The notes under the pieces were generated by a model that was not told the DNA's origin, did no database searches, and saw only the letters and a program-made list of their open reading frames with translations. Both the position numbers and the translations under genes were made by a program. DNA of 64,000 nucleotides from Bog-473 sp963738135 (GTDB lineage: Bacteria > Actinomycetota > Acidimicrobiia > Acidimicrobiales > RAAP-2), in the NCBI GenBank assembly GCA_963738135.1, contig CAVTVK010000006.1, positions 124,001 to 188,000 of the forward strand, read 5' to 3'. Below are positions 8,635-16,740 of this stretch, piece after piece (within the stretch, counting starts at the first letter, position 1; each line of letters begins with the position of its first letter).

Positions 8635-9093
8635 ATGAGCAGCATCTGGACACCGTCGGGCGAGCATTTCCCCAACAAGGAGGGGAACGACGCCAGCACA
8701 CCACCCCCCGGCCAGCCGGTGGACACCGACGCCACGCGGGCGTCACCGGAGGCCCCTCTCTCCGAGGAACAGGCCGCCGCTCAGGCCGAGGTCGATGCCA
8801 TGCGGGCGCAGCTGGCCCACACACCGGCCGAGGTCGTGGTGGCCAACCACTGCTACGGGCTCTTCGAGTTGGCGGCCATCTACCTCTCCCAGAACCCGCC
8901 CCAGCTCTTTCAGGCCCGACTGGCCATCGACGGCCTCGGCGCACTGCTCGACGGGCTCCGGGGTCGCCTCGGCGAGGCTGAACCCGCCCTGCTCGAATCG
9001 CTCTCCCAGCTCCGGCTGGCCTTCGTCAGCCTCGAAGGAGCAGAGCAGAGCGCCTCCGAGGGGGCCGCCAACGCCGGGGAGAGCCTGAACTAA
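8635..9093 (+). CDS. DUF1844-type conserved protein
   Basis: 152 aa. The first 50 residues are acidic and disordered; residues about 60-140 form a helical domain (LAHTPAEVVVANHCYGLFELAAIYL, then LGALLDGLRGRL) typical of DUF1844 proteins, which in many actinobacteria are encoded beside infC. Function is unknown. TAGGGT at 8623-8628 ends 6 nt before ATG 8635, so the mRNA may be leaderless; AGGAG at 8616 is too far away to act as a normal Shine-Dalgarno. It is divergent from infC. Confidence 0.75.
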   Translation: MSSIWTPSGEHFPNKEGNDASTPPPGQPVDTDATRASPEAPLSEEQAAAQAEVDAMRAQLAHTPAEVVVANHCYGLFELAAIYLSQNPPQLFQARLAIDGLGALLDGLRGRLGEAEPALLESLSQLRLAFVSLEGAEQSASEGAANAGESLN

Positions 9094-9534
9094 GGAGCTG
9101 CTGACCCGGTCCGTCGCCACGGCCAGCCCCTGCACGGTCTGCCTGATGAATTTTCCCAGCTCACGGCGGTAGATCCCGCCCGTCCCCGGCAGTTTGGCCC
9201 GGAAGGTCGAACGCCAGCTGACAGTCGTGCCGCCGGCGGTGGGCGTCAGCGTGACAACCGCCCGGTAGTCGCGCAGGGGCAGCCCGCGCTCGAGCTCGTA
9301 GGCAAAGACCCTGCCGGGCTCGCAGATGACGACCCGCTCACGGCTCCTGTGTCGCCCGGTGGTGAAGAGCCGCACGGCCCCAGGCCCTCGGGCGACCCCT
9401 CCCCGGGCTCGATGAGCTCGAAGGAGCCGATGGGCGACCACTCGGGCCAGGTGGAACCGTCGGCCAGGAGTGCGTACACCGATGCCGCATCGGCTCTCGT
9501 GGTCACTGTCTCTTCGATCACTTGCTCTGACCAT
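9094..9534 (-). CDS. SRPBCC/polyketide-cyclase-like protein, frame broken
   Basis: START-like fold protein that binds hydrophobic ligands. The N-terminal part (IEETVTTRADAASVYALLADGSTWPEWSPIG) is in one frame and the C-terminal part (VRLFTTGRHRSRERVVICE to FIRQTVQGLAVATDRVS) in another, breaking near 9378 in a GGCCCC run. ATG 9534 has AGAGGAG upstream but is one G out of frame with S-E-Q-V-I-E-E-T, so a second base error near 9530 is likely. No stop occurs in the last frame before it runs antisense to the DUF1844 gene; the end given is approximate. It is divergent from a TetR gene and shares its operator. Confidence 0.6.
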
Positions 9535-9568
9535 GTCTGTCTGACTCCTCTCGAACCGTTTCCTCGTA

Positions 9569-9586
9569 ATGTACCATTTGGTACAT
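9569..9586. promoter_or_regulatory. TetR-type palindromic operator
   Basis: ATGTACCATTTGGTACAT: two perfect 7-bp arms with a 4-bp spacer, lying in the divergent gap between the SRPBCC gene (start 9534, minus) and the tetR gene (GTG 9598, plus). Position and symmetry fit an autoregulated TetR repressor controlling both genes. Confidence 0.7.
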
Positions 9587-9597
9587 GGACAGACAAG

Positions 9598-10252
9598 GTG
9601 CTGGGCTCGAGTCAGGCGGACGCACCAGATGGCGGTGACGACGGAACGGCTGCCAGCCCGGCCCGCCAGCGCCTCCTCGACGCGGTGGTGGCGCACTTCA
9701 CGGATGAGGGGGTGGCCGACCAGAGCCTGCGCCGCATCGCCGAGGCCGTCGGGACGAGCCACCGCATGCTCCTGTACCACTTCGGATCCAAGGACGGCCT
9801 GCTGCTGGCGGTCGTCCGCGAGGTGGAGAGGAGGACGCAGGGACGCCTGGCCGCGCTCAGCCAGGACGCGCCCGGCGAGACCGACGCGTTGATCCACCGC
9901 ATGTGGTCCTACGTGGCCGATCCCGCGTTGGGCGACTTCGAGCGCCTTTTCTTCGCCCTCTACGGGCGGGCGCTGCAGGGGGACGACGCCATCCGACCGC
10001 TCCTCGACGAACGACATTGCGCAGTGGCTCGACGCCAACGTCGCCCTGTCCGCCCAATGGGGCATGCCGGCGGACGTGGCGCGGATCCACGCCCGTCTCG
10101 GACTGGCGGTGACGCGCGGCCTCCTGCTCGATCTGCTCGCCACCGGTGACCGGGCCGGGGTCGAGGCCGCTCTCGACGTGTTCGCCGGCCGTTACCGCGG
10201 CCGGTGGTGGGAGGGTCAGGAGGGAACCGGCACCAGCGACCGCGCCTCGTAG
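9598..10252 (+). CDS. TetR-family transcriptional repressor, frame broken near 10010
   Basis: N-terminal helix-turn-helix: ARQRLLDAVVAHFTDEGVAD then LRRIAEAVGTSHRMLLYHFG, the standard TetR recognition region. The ligand domain follows (FERLFFALYGRALQGDDAIRPLLDE). The frame then changes by one base and continues DIAQWLDANVALSAQWGMPA to AALDVFAGRYRGRWW. Removing one base near 10010 restores about 217 aa, normal for the family. GTG 9598 is the only start between the operator and the HTH. The 3' end overlaps the convergent cold-shock-like gene by about 37 nt. The ligand is unknown. Confidence 0.75.
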
Positions 10253-10404
10253 AGGCCGCGGTGCCCGGGCGTCACCGTGAAGACAACCGTCACGCCGACG
10301 TCGATACGCCGGCTCCCGTCGGCGATGGCAGTGGCGTGGAACCCGTAGCTCGAACCGTCGTCGTCCTCGACGGCGCCGAGGCCCCGGGTCGGGTCGAACG
10401 ACAC
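10216..10404 (-). CDS. small cold-shock-domain-like protein
   Basis: 62 aa from GTG 10404. V-S-F-D-P-T-R-G-L-G-A-V-E-D-D-D-G and S-Y-G-F-H-A-T-A-I-A-D-G-S-R match the RNP1/RNP2 strands of cold-shock domains, with the basic and aromatic positions relaxed. Residues just upstream in frame (G-R-V) look like the missing start of strand 1 but have no start codon. A GTG at 10450, one base after the hisG stop, would reach it only with a frame correction. It probably follows hisG in the same transcript. RNA binding is inferred. Confidence 0.5.
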   Translation of the reverse strand: MSFDPTRGLGAVEDDDGSSYGFHATAIADGSRRIDVGVTVVFTVTPGHRGLYEARSLVPVPS

Positions 10405-10451
10405 GACGCGTCCCTGGTGGGGTCCGGCGGACGGGATTGGCGCCGGTCACC

Positions 10452-11349
10452 TCAGTGCACGATCTTCGACAGCGGGATCTCCAGAATGTCCGTCGCACCC
10501 TGGTCACGCAGCGCCGGAATGAGGATGTTGATGTCGGCCTTGGCCACCACGGTCTCGAGCGCGTAGGCACCACCGCCCGAGAGCTCCGAGATCGTGGGGG
10601 CACGCATGGAGGGCAAGACGGCGAGCACCTTGTCGAGATTCGCCGTCTCGACGTTGAGCTTCACCAGGACCTTGCCCCGCGCCTCGAGCGTGCCCTGCAA
10701 CAGCGTGTGGATCTGCTCCATGGCGTGACGCTTGTCGGGGTCTGCCGCCGAGGCGGGGTTGGCGATCAGCTCGGTGTGCGACACGAGCAACGTCTCGATG
10801 ACGCGCAGGCCCGCGGCACGCAGCGCGCTCCCCGTCTCGGTCATGTCGACGACGGCGTCGGCGATGTCGGGCACCTTGGCCTCGGTGGCGCCGTAGGAGA
10901 GCGCGATGTCCGCCTCGATCCCGTGCGCCTCGAGGGCGCGCCGGGTCAGCTCGGGATATTCGGTGCTGACGCGCAGGCGGCCCGGGCGATCGGCCACGGT
11001 AGCGGCCAACTCGGCCAGCGTGTGGGCCGGTGAGTCGGCGCCGACGGCCAGCACGACCCGGGCGGGGTTGGCCGTGTTCTTGGAGTAGGCGAGCTCGCCG
11101 AGCGAGACGACCTCGCTCCCCCGCTCCTCGATGCAGTCGCGCCCGGTGATGCCGAGATCGAAGAGCCCGTCGGCGACGTACACCGGGATCTCCTGCGGCC
11201 GCAGGATGCGCACCTCACTGATGCGGGGGTCCCCGATGGTGGCGCGGTAGGCCACGTCGGACGGCGCGGTTCACGGCGAGGTCGGCATCTTCGAACAGCT
11301 GCATGGTGGCGCGTTCGAGCGAGCCTTTGGGCAGGACGAGGCGGAGCAT
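10452..11349 (-). CDS. hisG: ATP phosphoribosyltransferase, long form, frame broken near 11264
   Basis: First enzyme of histidine synthesis, condensing ATP with PRPP. ATG 11349 begins MLRLVLPKGSLERATMQLFE; after AVNRA one surplus base near 11262-11266 shifts to SDVAYRATIGDPRISEVRIL. The catalytic domain continues with VADGLFDLGITGRDCIEERG, and the PRPP loop is in the DIADAVVDMTETGSALRAAG segment. The last 75 residues (KVLVKLNVETANLDKVLAVL to ILEIPLSKIVH) are the PII-like allosteric domain of long-form HisG, which does not need HisZ. Corrected length is 298 aa. Confidence 0.9.
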
Positions 11350-11412
11350 GAGGGTAGATCTTCGCAGACGCACCGGAGGCGTCCGACCCACTCGGCGCCG
11401 GTCGGGCATGCT

Positions 11413-11814
11413 GTGCTCGTGCCGCCGCCCTACGACGCCCGCAACTTCCTGCAGCTCCTCGGGATCGACCTGCCCCTGCCGGACGAGGATCGCGATCCCG
11501 TGGCCCGGCTGACGGTCACCCATGCGCTGATCGCCGGGACGGGCTTCCTGTGGGCGCCCGTCGTCGTCGCCATGGCCGACGCCCTCTGCGCTTTCGGGGT
11601 GAGCCACCACTGGCCCGAGGGCGCGCGCAGCTTCACTACGGTGGATTGCTCGGCCAACTTCATCTCGAGCGCGCGTGAGGGTGAGCAGGTCACGGCGACT
11701 GCGGCGCCGCTGCATCTGGGTCGGACGACACAGGTGTGGGATGCCACGGTGACGAACGAGACCACCGAGCGGTTGATGGCGTCCTACCGCTGCACCCAGA
11801 TCATCCTGTACTGA
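11413..11814 (+). CDS. hotdog-fold PaaI/DUF4442-like thioesterase
   Basis: 133 aa from GTG 11413. Hydrophobic hotdog helix (VTHALIAGTGFLWAPVVVAM) followed by strands with SFTTVDCSANFISSAREGEQ and TATAAPLHLGRTTQVWDATV, the arrangement of acyl-CoA thioesterases that hydrolyse CoA esters. A Shine-Dalgarno is not evident. It is transcribed divergently from hisG. Substrate unknown. Confidence 0.7.
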   Translation: MLVPPPYDARNFLQLLGIDLPLPDEDRDPVARLTVTHALIAGTGFLWAPVVVAMADALCAFGVSHHWPEGARSFTTVDCSANFISSAREGEQVTATAAPLHLGRTTQVWDATVTNETTERLMASYRCTQIILY

Positions 11815-11911
11815 ACCTGGCTTTTCTGGCCGAGTGCTTTCGAGGGCGCTTCCCGCCACTCGTTTCGGACCCGGCGTTCCGGCTCGGAGGCGGGCGGAGT
11901 GAGTCGGTTGT

Positions 11912-13046
11912 TCAGTCGGCTCCGCGCAGTGCCGTGACGTCGGACAGCTCGGAGGCACGGGCCGCCGCCGCCTCGAGCTCGGCCTCGTCGACCTGCTTGC
12001 CGCGCCGCAGGCGCTCACGCCACGTGCTCTGTTCGTAGCTGGCCGGCTCGGAACGTTCGATGAAGTCGCGCAGGACCCGCACGAAGCGCGCCGGGTCGGT
12101 GTGGTGCGGGAAAGTGCCCCGCCTCGTCGAAGATCTCGAACTCGCTCCCCGGCATCACCGCATGGATCAGGCGGCCGTGGCCCAACGGGATGATGGCGTC
12201 ACGCCGTCCCCACACGACCAACGTCGGGATGCCTTCGGCCAGATAGGCCCGGTCCACCATGGTGATCACCTGCCCGTTCCAGTCGACGCTGGAGCGGAGC
12301 GTGCGCAGGATGGCCATCCGGGCCTCGGTGTTGGGCAGCGCGTCGAACACGGCCAGGATCTCCTCGGCGTCGCGCCCGAGCGCCGTGTCGAAGAGCCGCA
12401 AGAGGTCGGCGCCCACACGGCTGGCGAAGCGGATCGGAGGCAGGCCGAGAATCGGCATGAGGATCTCGATGCCCGGCACGGCCGCCACGCGGAGCAGGGG
12501 GCTGACCGTCCGACCCACTCCCCCACTCCCCACGAGCACCAGACGCTCGCAGCGATCGGGGAACTGGTAGGCGAACTGCGCGGCCACGCCGCCGCCCAGC
12601 GAGTGCCCCACGACGGTGGCCCGGTCGACCTCCAACACACTGAGGAGGTCGCGCATCCCGTTGGCGAAGCCGGCCACCGAGTAGTCGGCTCTCGGCTTCT
12701 CGGAGCGCCCGTGCCCGAGGAGGTCCGGCGCGATGACGGTGTAGTGCTCCGCCAGCGGCTCGACCACGGGCCGCCAGGTGTCAGAGCTGTCGCCGATGCC
12801 GTGGATCAGCAGCAGGGCCGGCCCCGATCCGGCTTTGACGTACGCCCGCCGGTAGCCGTGGATGGTGACGTAGCGCACGCTGAAGGTGCCCTCCCGCCGG
12901 ATGCCGGGCCGGTAGCGGATCTCCGCCGGGTCGATCGGGTCGATCGGGTCGGTCACCTGGTCGACCGGGTCCTCGGCGCCGTCTACCTGGCCGACCGGGT
13001 CCTCGGTCGGGTGCGTCGTCTCCACCGTGGGCGCCGTCTCACCCAT
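11912..13046 (-). CDS. alpha/beta hydrolase with acidic repeat N-terminus, frame broken near 12110
   Basis: Corrected length 377 aa. Residues 1-45 are a low-complexity D/P/V/Q tract made of imperfect EDPV-x-Q-V-D units. The hydrolase core has the oxyanion HGIGDSSDTW, the nucleophile elbow VGHSLGGGVAAQ (Ser in G-H-S-L-G), acid region VVWGRRDAIIPLGHG and catalytic His in DEAGHFPH. The frame breaks at a TTTCCC run just after that His and resumes as HHTDPARFVRVLRDFIERSE, ending at TGA 11912. GGGAGA precedes ATG 13046. It resembles the epoxide-hydrolase/meta-cleavage hydrolase group; substrate unknown. Confidence 0.8.
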
Positions 13047-13154
13047 GCCGATCTCCCGTGCTGGTGCGCTGCTGGGTTGGTGGATCGAACGGTAGAAGGC
13101 CCACGTGTCCGGGCGGTGTCGACGCTGTGAACGGCCGATGAATGGGTTACCGCC

Positions 13155-13688
13155 CTAGGAGAGCGGTCCGCTGCGGAGGAGGCGCACCATCTCGATGCCG
13201 GTCAGCGCCGCTTCGCGGCCCTTGTTGGTGTGGTCGGGCTCTGAGCGCACGAGCGCCTGATCGAGCGTGTCGGTGGTCAGGACGCCGAAGACGACCGGCA
13301 CCCCTGTCGCCAGCTGCACCTGCTGAATCCCAGAGGCGCACTCCCCCGCCACGAAGTCGTAGTGCCCGGTGTCGCCACGGATGACGGCACCGATGCACAG
13401 GACGGCGTCCACCTTGCCCGCACGGGCGAAGGCTCGGGCCACCACGGGCAGCTCGAACGCCCCAGGTGCCCAGGCCACGGTGATGTCGCGGCGGTCCGTG
13501 CCCGCCTCGTCCAGCGCAAGGAGCGCGCCCTCGAGCAACCGGAGTGTGATGCCGCCGTTGAACTCGGCACAACCTATGCCGATGCGCAGCCCGGTGCCGT
13601 CCCCCGAGCCGTGCAGGCTGGTCCCCACGCGGACGGCCACGTCGTCGAACGCGCCGTCGGGCAGGGCGACCAGATCGGACTCGGCCAT
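13155..13688 (-). CDS. ribH: 6,7-dimethyl-8-ribityllumazine synthase
   Basis: Penultimate riboflavin step: condenses the ribityl-aminopyrimidinedione with dihydroxybutanone phosphate. 177 aa with WAPGAFELPVVARAFA, VLCIGAVIRGDTGHYDFVAG (substrate loop, catalytic His) and TNKGREAALTGIEM. It has an N-terminal extension of about 25 residues. It is the last gene of ribD-ribBA-ribH. Confidence 0.97.
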   Translation of the reverse strand: MAESDLVALPDGAFDDVAVRVGTSLHGSGDGTGLRIGIGCAEFNGGITLRLLEGALLALDEAGTDRRDITVAWAPGAFELPVVARAFARAGKVDAVLCIGAVIRGDTGHYDFVAGECASGIQQVQLATGVPVVFGVLTTDTLDQALVRSEPDHTNKGREAALTGIEMVRLLRSGPLS

Positions 13689-13739
13689 CAGCTGACGGGG
13701 AGGGTCGGGGTCACACCCTCACTGTGGCACAGGACGACG

Positions 13740-14960
13740 TCACAGGACGTCGTCGAGCCCGTGCAGCAAATGCCCCATCCGCTCACGCTTGGTGCGCAGG
13801 TAGGCGATGTTCTCGGGGTTGGCCGATGGTTGCAGCGGGACCCGCTCGGTGATGTCGAGCCCGAAGCCCTCCAGCCCGCCGTACTTGACCGGGTTGTTCG
13901 TCATGAGGCGCATGGTGGTCACGCCGAGGTCCACCAGCATCTGAGCGCCGATTCCGTACTCCCGACTGTCGACGGGCAGACCCTGCTGCAGGTTGGCATC
14001 GACGGTGTCGTGTCCCTCCTCCTGCAGCTGGTACGCCCGGATCTTGTGCCCGAGGCCGATCCCACGGCCTTCGTGCCCGCGCAGGTAGATGAGCACGCCG
14101 CGCCCTTCCTTCTCGATGAGATCGAGCGACGCCTGCAGTTGCGGCCCGCAGTCACAGCGCAACGAGCCGAAGACGTCACCGGTCAGGCACTCGGAGTGGA
14201 CACGGACCAGCACGTCCTCGGTGCCCGCCACATCGCCCATGACAAGCGCCAGGTGCTGCTCGTTGTCCAGCACGGATTCGTAGACGAAGGCGCGGAACTC
14301 TCGTCCCACGGCCGGGATGCGCGCCTCGGAGACGAGACGCACCAGCTTCTCGTTCTGCCGGCGGTAGCGGATCAGATCCGCGATCGAGATGAAGGGGAGA
14401 TCGTGCTTCTTGGCGAAGGTCTCGAGATCGGCGAGCCGCGCCATCTCGGACTTGTCCTCCGTCACGATCTCGCACAGCACGCCGGCCGGTGTGAGCCCGG
14501 CGGCGCGGGCCAGGTCCACCGTGGCCTCCGTGTGCCCGGCGCGCTTGAGCACGCCACCGGTCCGGTAGCGCAACGGGAAGATGTGACCGGGCCGGTTCAG
14601 GTCGTTGGGCCGAGTGGCCGGGTCGATCAGGGCGGCGATGGTCGACGCGCGGTCCGTGGCCGAGATGCCCGTGGTCGTGCCGTGCCGGAAGTCCACGCTC
14701 ACCGTGAAGGCGGTCCGCTGCGCCTCGGTGTTGGCCGTCACCATGAGGGGCAGGTCGAGAGCGTCGGCCCGTTCGGGCAGGACCGGCACGCAGATCACAC
14801 CCGAGGTGTGGGCCAGGAAGAAGGCGATGTTCTCCGGAGTGGCCGCCTCGGCCGCCATGACCAGGTCACCCTCGTTCTCACGGTCCTCGTCGTCCACCAC
14901 GACGGCCATGCCCAGCCGACCGATGGAGTCGATCGCCTCCTGCACCTTCGAGAACGCCAT
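13740..14960 (-). CDS. ribBA: bifunctional DHBP synthase / GTP cyclohydrolase II
   Basis: 406 aa. RibB half (1-200): VVVDDEDRENEGDLVMAAE metal-binding acidic loop and RPGHIFPLRY. RibA half: SECLTGDVFGSLRCDCGPQL with the three zinc cysteines, RGHEGRGIGLGHKI and YGIGAQMLVDLGV. It makes both dihydroxybutanone phosphate (from ribulose 5-phosphate) and the pyrimidine precursor (from GTP). ATG 14960 shares one base with the ribD stop (TGATG). No riboflavin synthase gene lies between it and ribD. Confidence 0.97.
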   Translation of the reverse strand: MAFSKVQEAIDSIGRLGMAVVVDDEDRENEGDLVMAAEAATPENIAFFLAHTSGVICVPVLPERADALDLPLMVTANTEAQRTAFTVSVDFRHGTTTGISATDRASTIAALIDPATRPNDLNRPGHIFPLRYRTGGVLKRAGHTEATVDLARAAGLTPAGVLCEIVTEDKSEMARLADLETFAKKHDLPFISIADLIRYRRQNEKLVRLVSEARIPAVGREFRAFVYESVLDNEQHLALVMGDVAGTEDVLVRVHSECLTGDVFGSLRCDCGPQLQASLDLIEKEGRGVLIYLRGHEGRGIGLGHKIRAYQLQEEGHDTVDANLQQGLPVDSREYGIGAQMLVDLGVTTMRLMTNNPVKYGGLEGFGLDITERVPLQPSANPENIAYLRTKRERMGHLLHGLDDVL

Positions 14961-15955
14961 CAGGCCGCCACCTCCACTCGAAGATCCTCACCCAGCTGTT
15001 CTATCGACACCAACCTGCCCTTCCACACGTCCCCAATTGTGCCAGCCCCGGGGCCCGCGAAAATCGGGCGCCCGTCGTCGCCTCCGAAGAGCACCGGGGC
15101 GAGGTAGAGCACGTAGCGGTCGACCAGGCCGGCGGCATGGAAGTCGTGGGCCACCGTGGCCCCGCCCTCCACCAGCAGCTGGAGCACGCCACGACGGCCG
15201 AGCTCGGCCAGCACCTCACCCAGCTCGCCCGACAGCTCGAGCGCCGGGCGCACCTTGGCGCCGGCCGGGGCCTGCCCGAGCACGACCCGCAGGGGCTGCT
15301 CCCGCTCGATCCCGTCGTCGAGGCGCACCGTCAGTGCGGGGTCGTCCGCCCGGATGGTTCCGGCCCCGACCAGGACCGCGTCCGATTGGGCGCGCAGCCG
15401 ATGCACGTCGCGGCGCGCTGCCTCCCCCGTGATCCAGCGACTGGTGCCGTCCGGTGCCGCCGTCCGACCGTCGAGGCTGGCGGCCATCTTGAGGACGACC
15501 CAGGGCTGCCCGGTCGTGCGGTGCTTGAGGTAGGGCGCCAGCTGCTCGGCCACCTCGTCGCCGGCCACGCCGACGGTGACGTCAACACCGGCGGCCCGCA
15601 GGGCGGCGATGCCGCGCCCGGCGACCCGCTCGTCGGGATCCTCGATGCCGACCACGACCCGGGTCACGCCCGCAGCAATGATGGCGTCGCTACAGGGTGG
15701 GGTGCGCCCGTGGTGGGCGCACGGCTCCAAGGTCACGTAGAGCGTGGCGCCCTTGGCTGCCCCGCCCGCCGCGGCCAGGGCCTGCACCTCGGCATGGGGC
15801 CCACCGGGCGGTGCCGTTGCGCCGGCGTACACCTCGCCGTCCGGGTCTGGGTCCGGTGGGACGACGACGCTGCCCACCCAGGGGTTGGGCGCCGTGGTCG
15901 AGCGGACCGTTGCCGCCTGCGCCAGCGCCCGGCGCATGTGCTCCACGTCATCCAT
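14960..15955 (-). CDS. ribD: riboflavin deaminase/reductase
   Basis: 331 aa. Deaminase half: NPWVGSVVV, GGPHAEVQAL and TLEPCAHHGRTPPCSDAI, giving the H-A-E and P-C-x-H...P-C zinc site. Reductase half: KMAASLDGRTAAPDGTSRWI, DAVLVGAGTIRADDP and a C-terminal LLVEGGATVAHDFHAAGLVD. It converts the GTP cyclohydrolase product to the ribitylamino-pyrimidinedione. ATG 15955 is chosen because the family starts with D-x-x-x-M-x-x-A-L. It is first in the rib operon behind the promoter at 16000-16028. Confidence 0.95.
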   Translation of the reverse strand: MDDVEHMRRALAQAATVRSTTAPNPWVGSVVVPPDPDPDGEVYAGATAPPGGPHAEVQALAAAGGAAKGATLYVTLEPCAHHGRTPPCSDAIIAAGVTRVVVGIEDPDERVAGRGIAALRAAGVDVTVGVAGDEVAEQLAPYLKHRTTGQPWVVLKMAASLDGRTAAPDGTSRWITGEAARRDVHRLRAQSDAVLVGAGTIRADDPALTVRLDDGIEREQPLRVVLGQAPAGAKVRPALELSGELGEVLAELGRRGVLQLLVEGGATVAHDFHAAGLVDRYVLYLAPVLFGGDDGRPIFAGPGAGTIGDVWKGRLVSIEQLGEDLRVEVAA

Positions 15956-15999
15956 GGTCAGGTCCTTGCCCGGGGTGGATCCCCGGCCTTGTGCACCCA

Positions 16000-16028
16000 A
16001 TACTAGAACACGTTTCAGTTTTTGTCGA
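16000..16028 (-). promoter_or_regulatory. rib operon promoter overlapped by a KstR-type palindrome
   Basis: Minus strand TCGACA (16028-16023), 17-bp spacer, TAGTAT (16005-16000): five of six match to -35 TTGACA plus a TANNNT -10. The 14-mer at 16004-16017 reads TAGAACACGTTTCA on the plus strand, matching the TNNAACNNGTTNNA operator of KstR-like TetR regulators, and covers the end of the -10 and the spacer. The predicted leader is only about 38 nt, too short for an FMN riboswitch. Which regulator binds is unknown. Confidence 0.6.
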
Positions 16029-16062
16029 GAACCCCAGGTCAGGTAGTCGGGATCCGGCGCTC

Positions 16063-16740
16063 TCAGGCCTGCCGGAGCAGAGGAATCAGCTGTGTCACGT
16101 CGGCGATGATCGCCGTCGGCGCGGCCGCCACCAGGCTGGCTTCGTCGTGGGCGCCGCTCAGGACGCCGACGACCGCCCCGGCGCCGGCGGCGTTGCCGGC
16201 CTCGAGGTCGCTGCCGGTGTCGCCCACCACGGCCACGGCGTGCGGGTCGTCCACCCCGAGGCGGGCCATGGCGCCGAGGATGAGGTCGGGCGCCGGACGG
16301 CCCCGGCCCACGTCCGCCGGCGACAGGGCCAGGTCGACTTCGGCCCGCCACCCCAGGGCGTCGAGCAACGCGTCGCGGGTGGAGGGTGCGAAACCCGTGG
16401 TGAGGCAGACCCGCACCCCGGCAGCCCGGAGGTCGCGCAGCACCGCGAGGGCGCCCGGCATCTCGCTGACGTCGCCGGTGGCGACGATGGCCTCGTAGGC
16501 CTGGGCGAAGGCGCGGGTGGCCTCCTTCGCTTCGTCCGGGTCGAGCAGCCTGGCGAATACTTCCGCCTTGGACCAGCCCATCGTCTGGCGCACGACGACC
16601 TGGGCCTCCTCGTAGAACCGGCTCCCCGGAGTGACGCCCACGGCGGCCAGCGCGCTCGTGAACGCTGCCTCGACGGCGCCGTCGTCGCGCACTGTGGTTC
16701 CCGCCATATCGAGGCAGGCCAGTGCGAAGGGCCCGATCAT
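16063..16740 (-). CDS. phosphonatase-like HAD hydrolase
   Basis: 225 aa HAD protein. Motif I is LDMAGTTVRDDG (the D-x-A-G-T-T form seen in phosphonoacetaldehyde hydrolases), a cap domain follows, motif II LTTGFAPSTRD, motif III lysine/arginine in GRGRPAPDLI, motif IV VGDTGSDLEAGNAAGAG. This fits the phosphonatase-like group that is encoded beside an FAD oxidoreductase in 2-aminoethylphosphonate degradation loci. ATG 16740 overlaps that oxidoreductase's stop (ATGA), so the two are translationally coupled. True substrate is inferred. Confidence 0.8.
   Translation of the reverse strand: MIGPFALACLDMAGTTVRDDGAVEAAFTSALAAVGVTPGSRFYEEAQVVVRQTMGWSKAEVFARLLDPDEAKEATRAFAQAYEAIVATGDVSEMPGALAVLRDLRAAGVRVCLTTGFAPSTRDALLDALGWRAEVDLALSPADVGRGRPAPDLILGAMARLGVDDPHAVAVVGDTGSDLEAGNAAGAGAVVGVLSGAHDEASLVAAAPTAIIADVTQLIPLLRQA

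Noticed and set aside
11401..11413. Leaderless promoter before the hotdog thioesterase
   Set aside because: No TANNNT hexamer lies within 6-8 nt of GTG 11413.
13362..15107. 581-codon plus-strand frame opposite ribBA/ribH
   Set aside because: Histidine- and arginine-rich composition typical of antisense frames; rib genes fully explain the DNA.
15956..16062. FMN riboswitch before ribD
   Set aside because: The conserved RFN stems are absent and the predicted leader is only about 38 nt.
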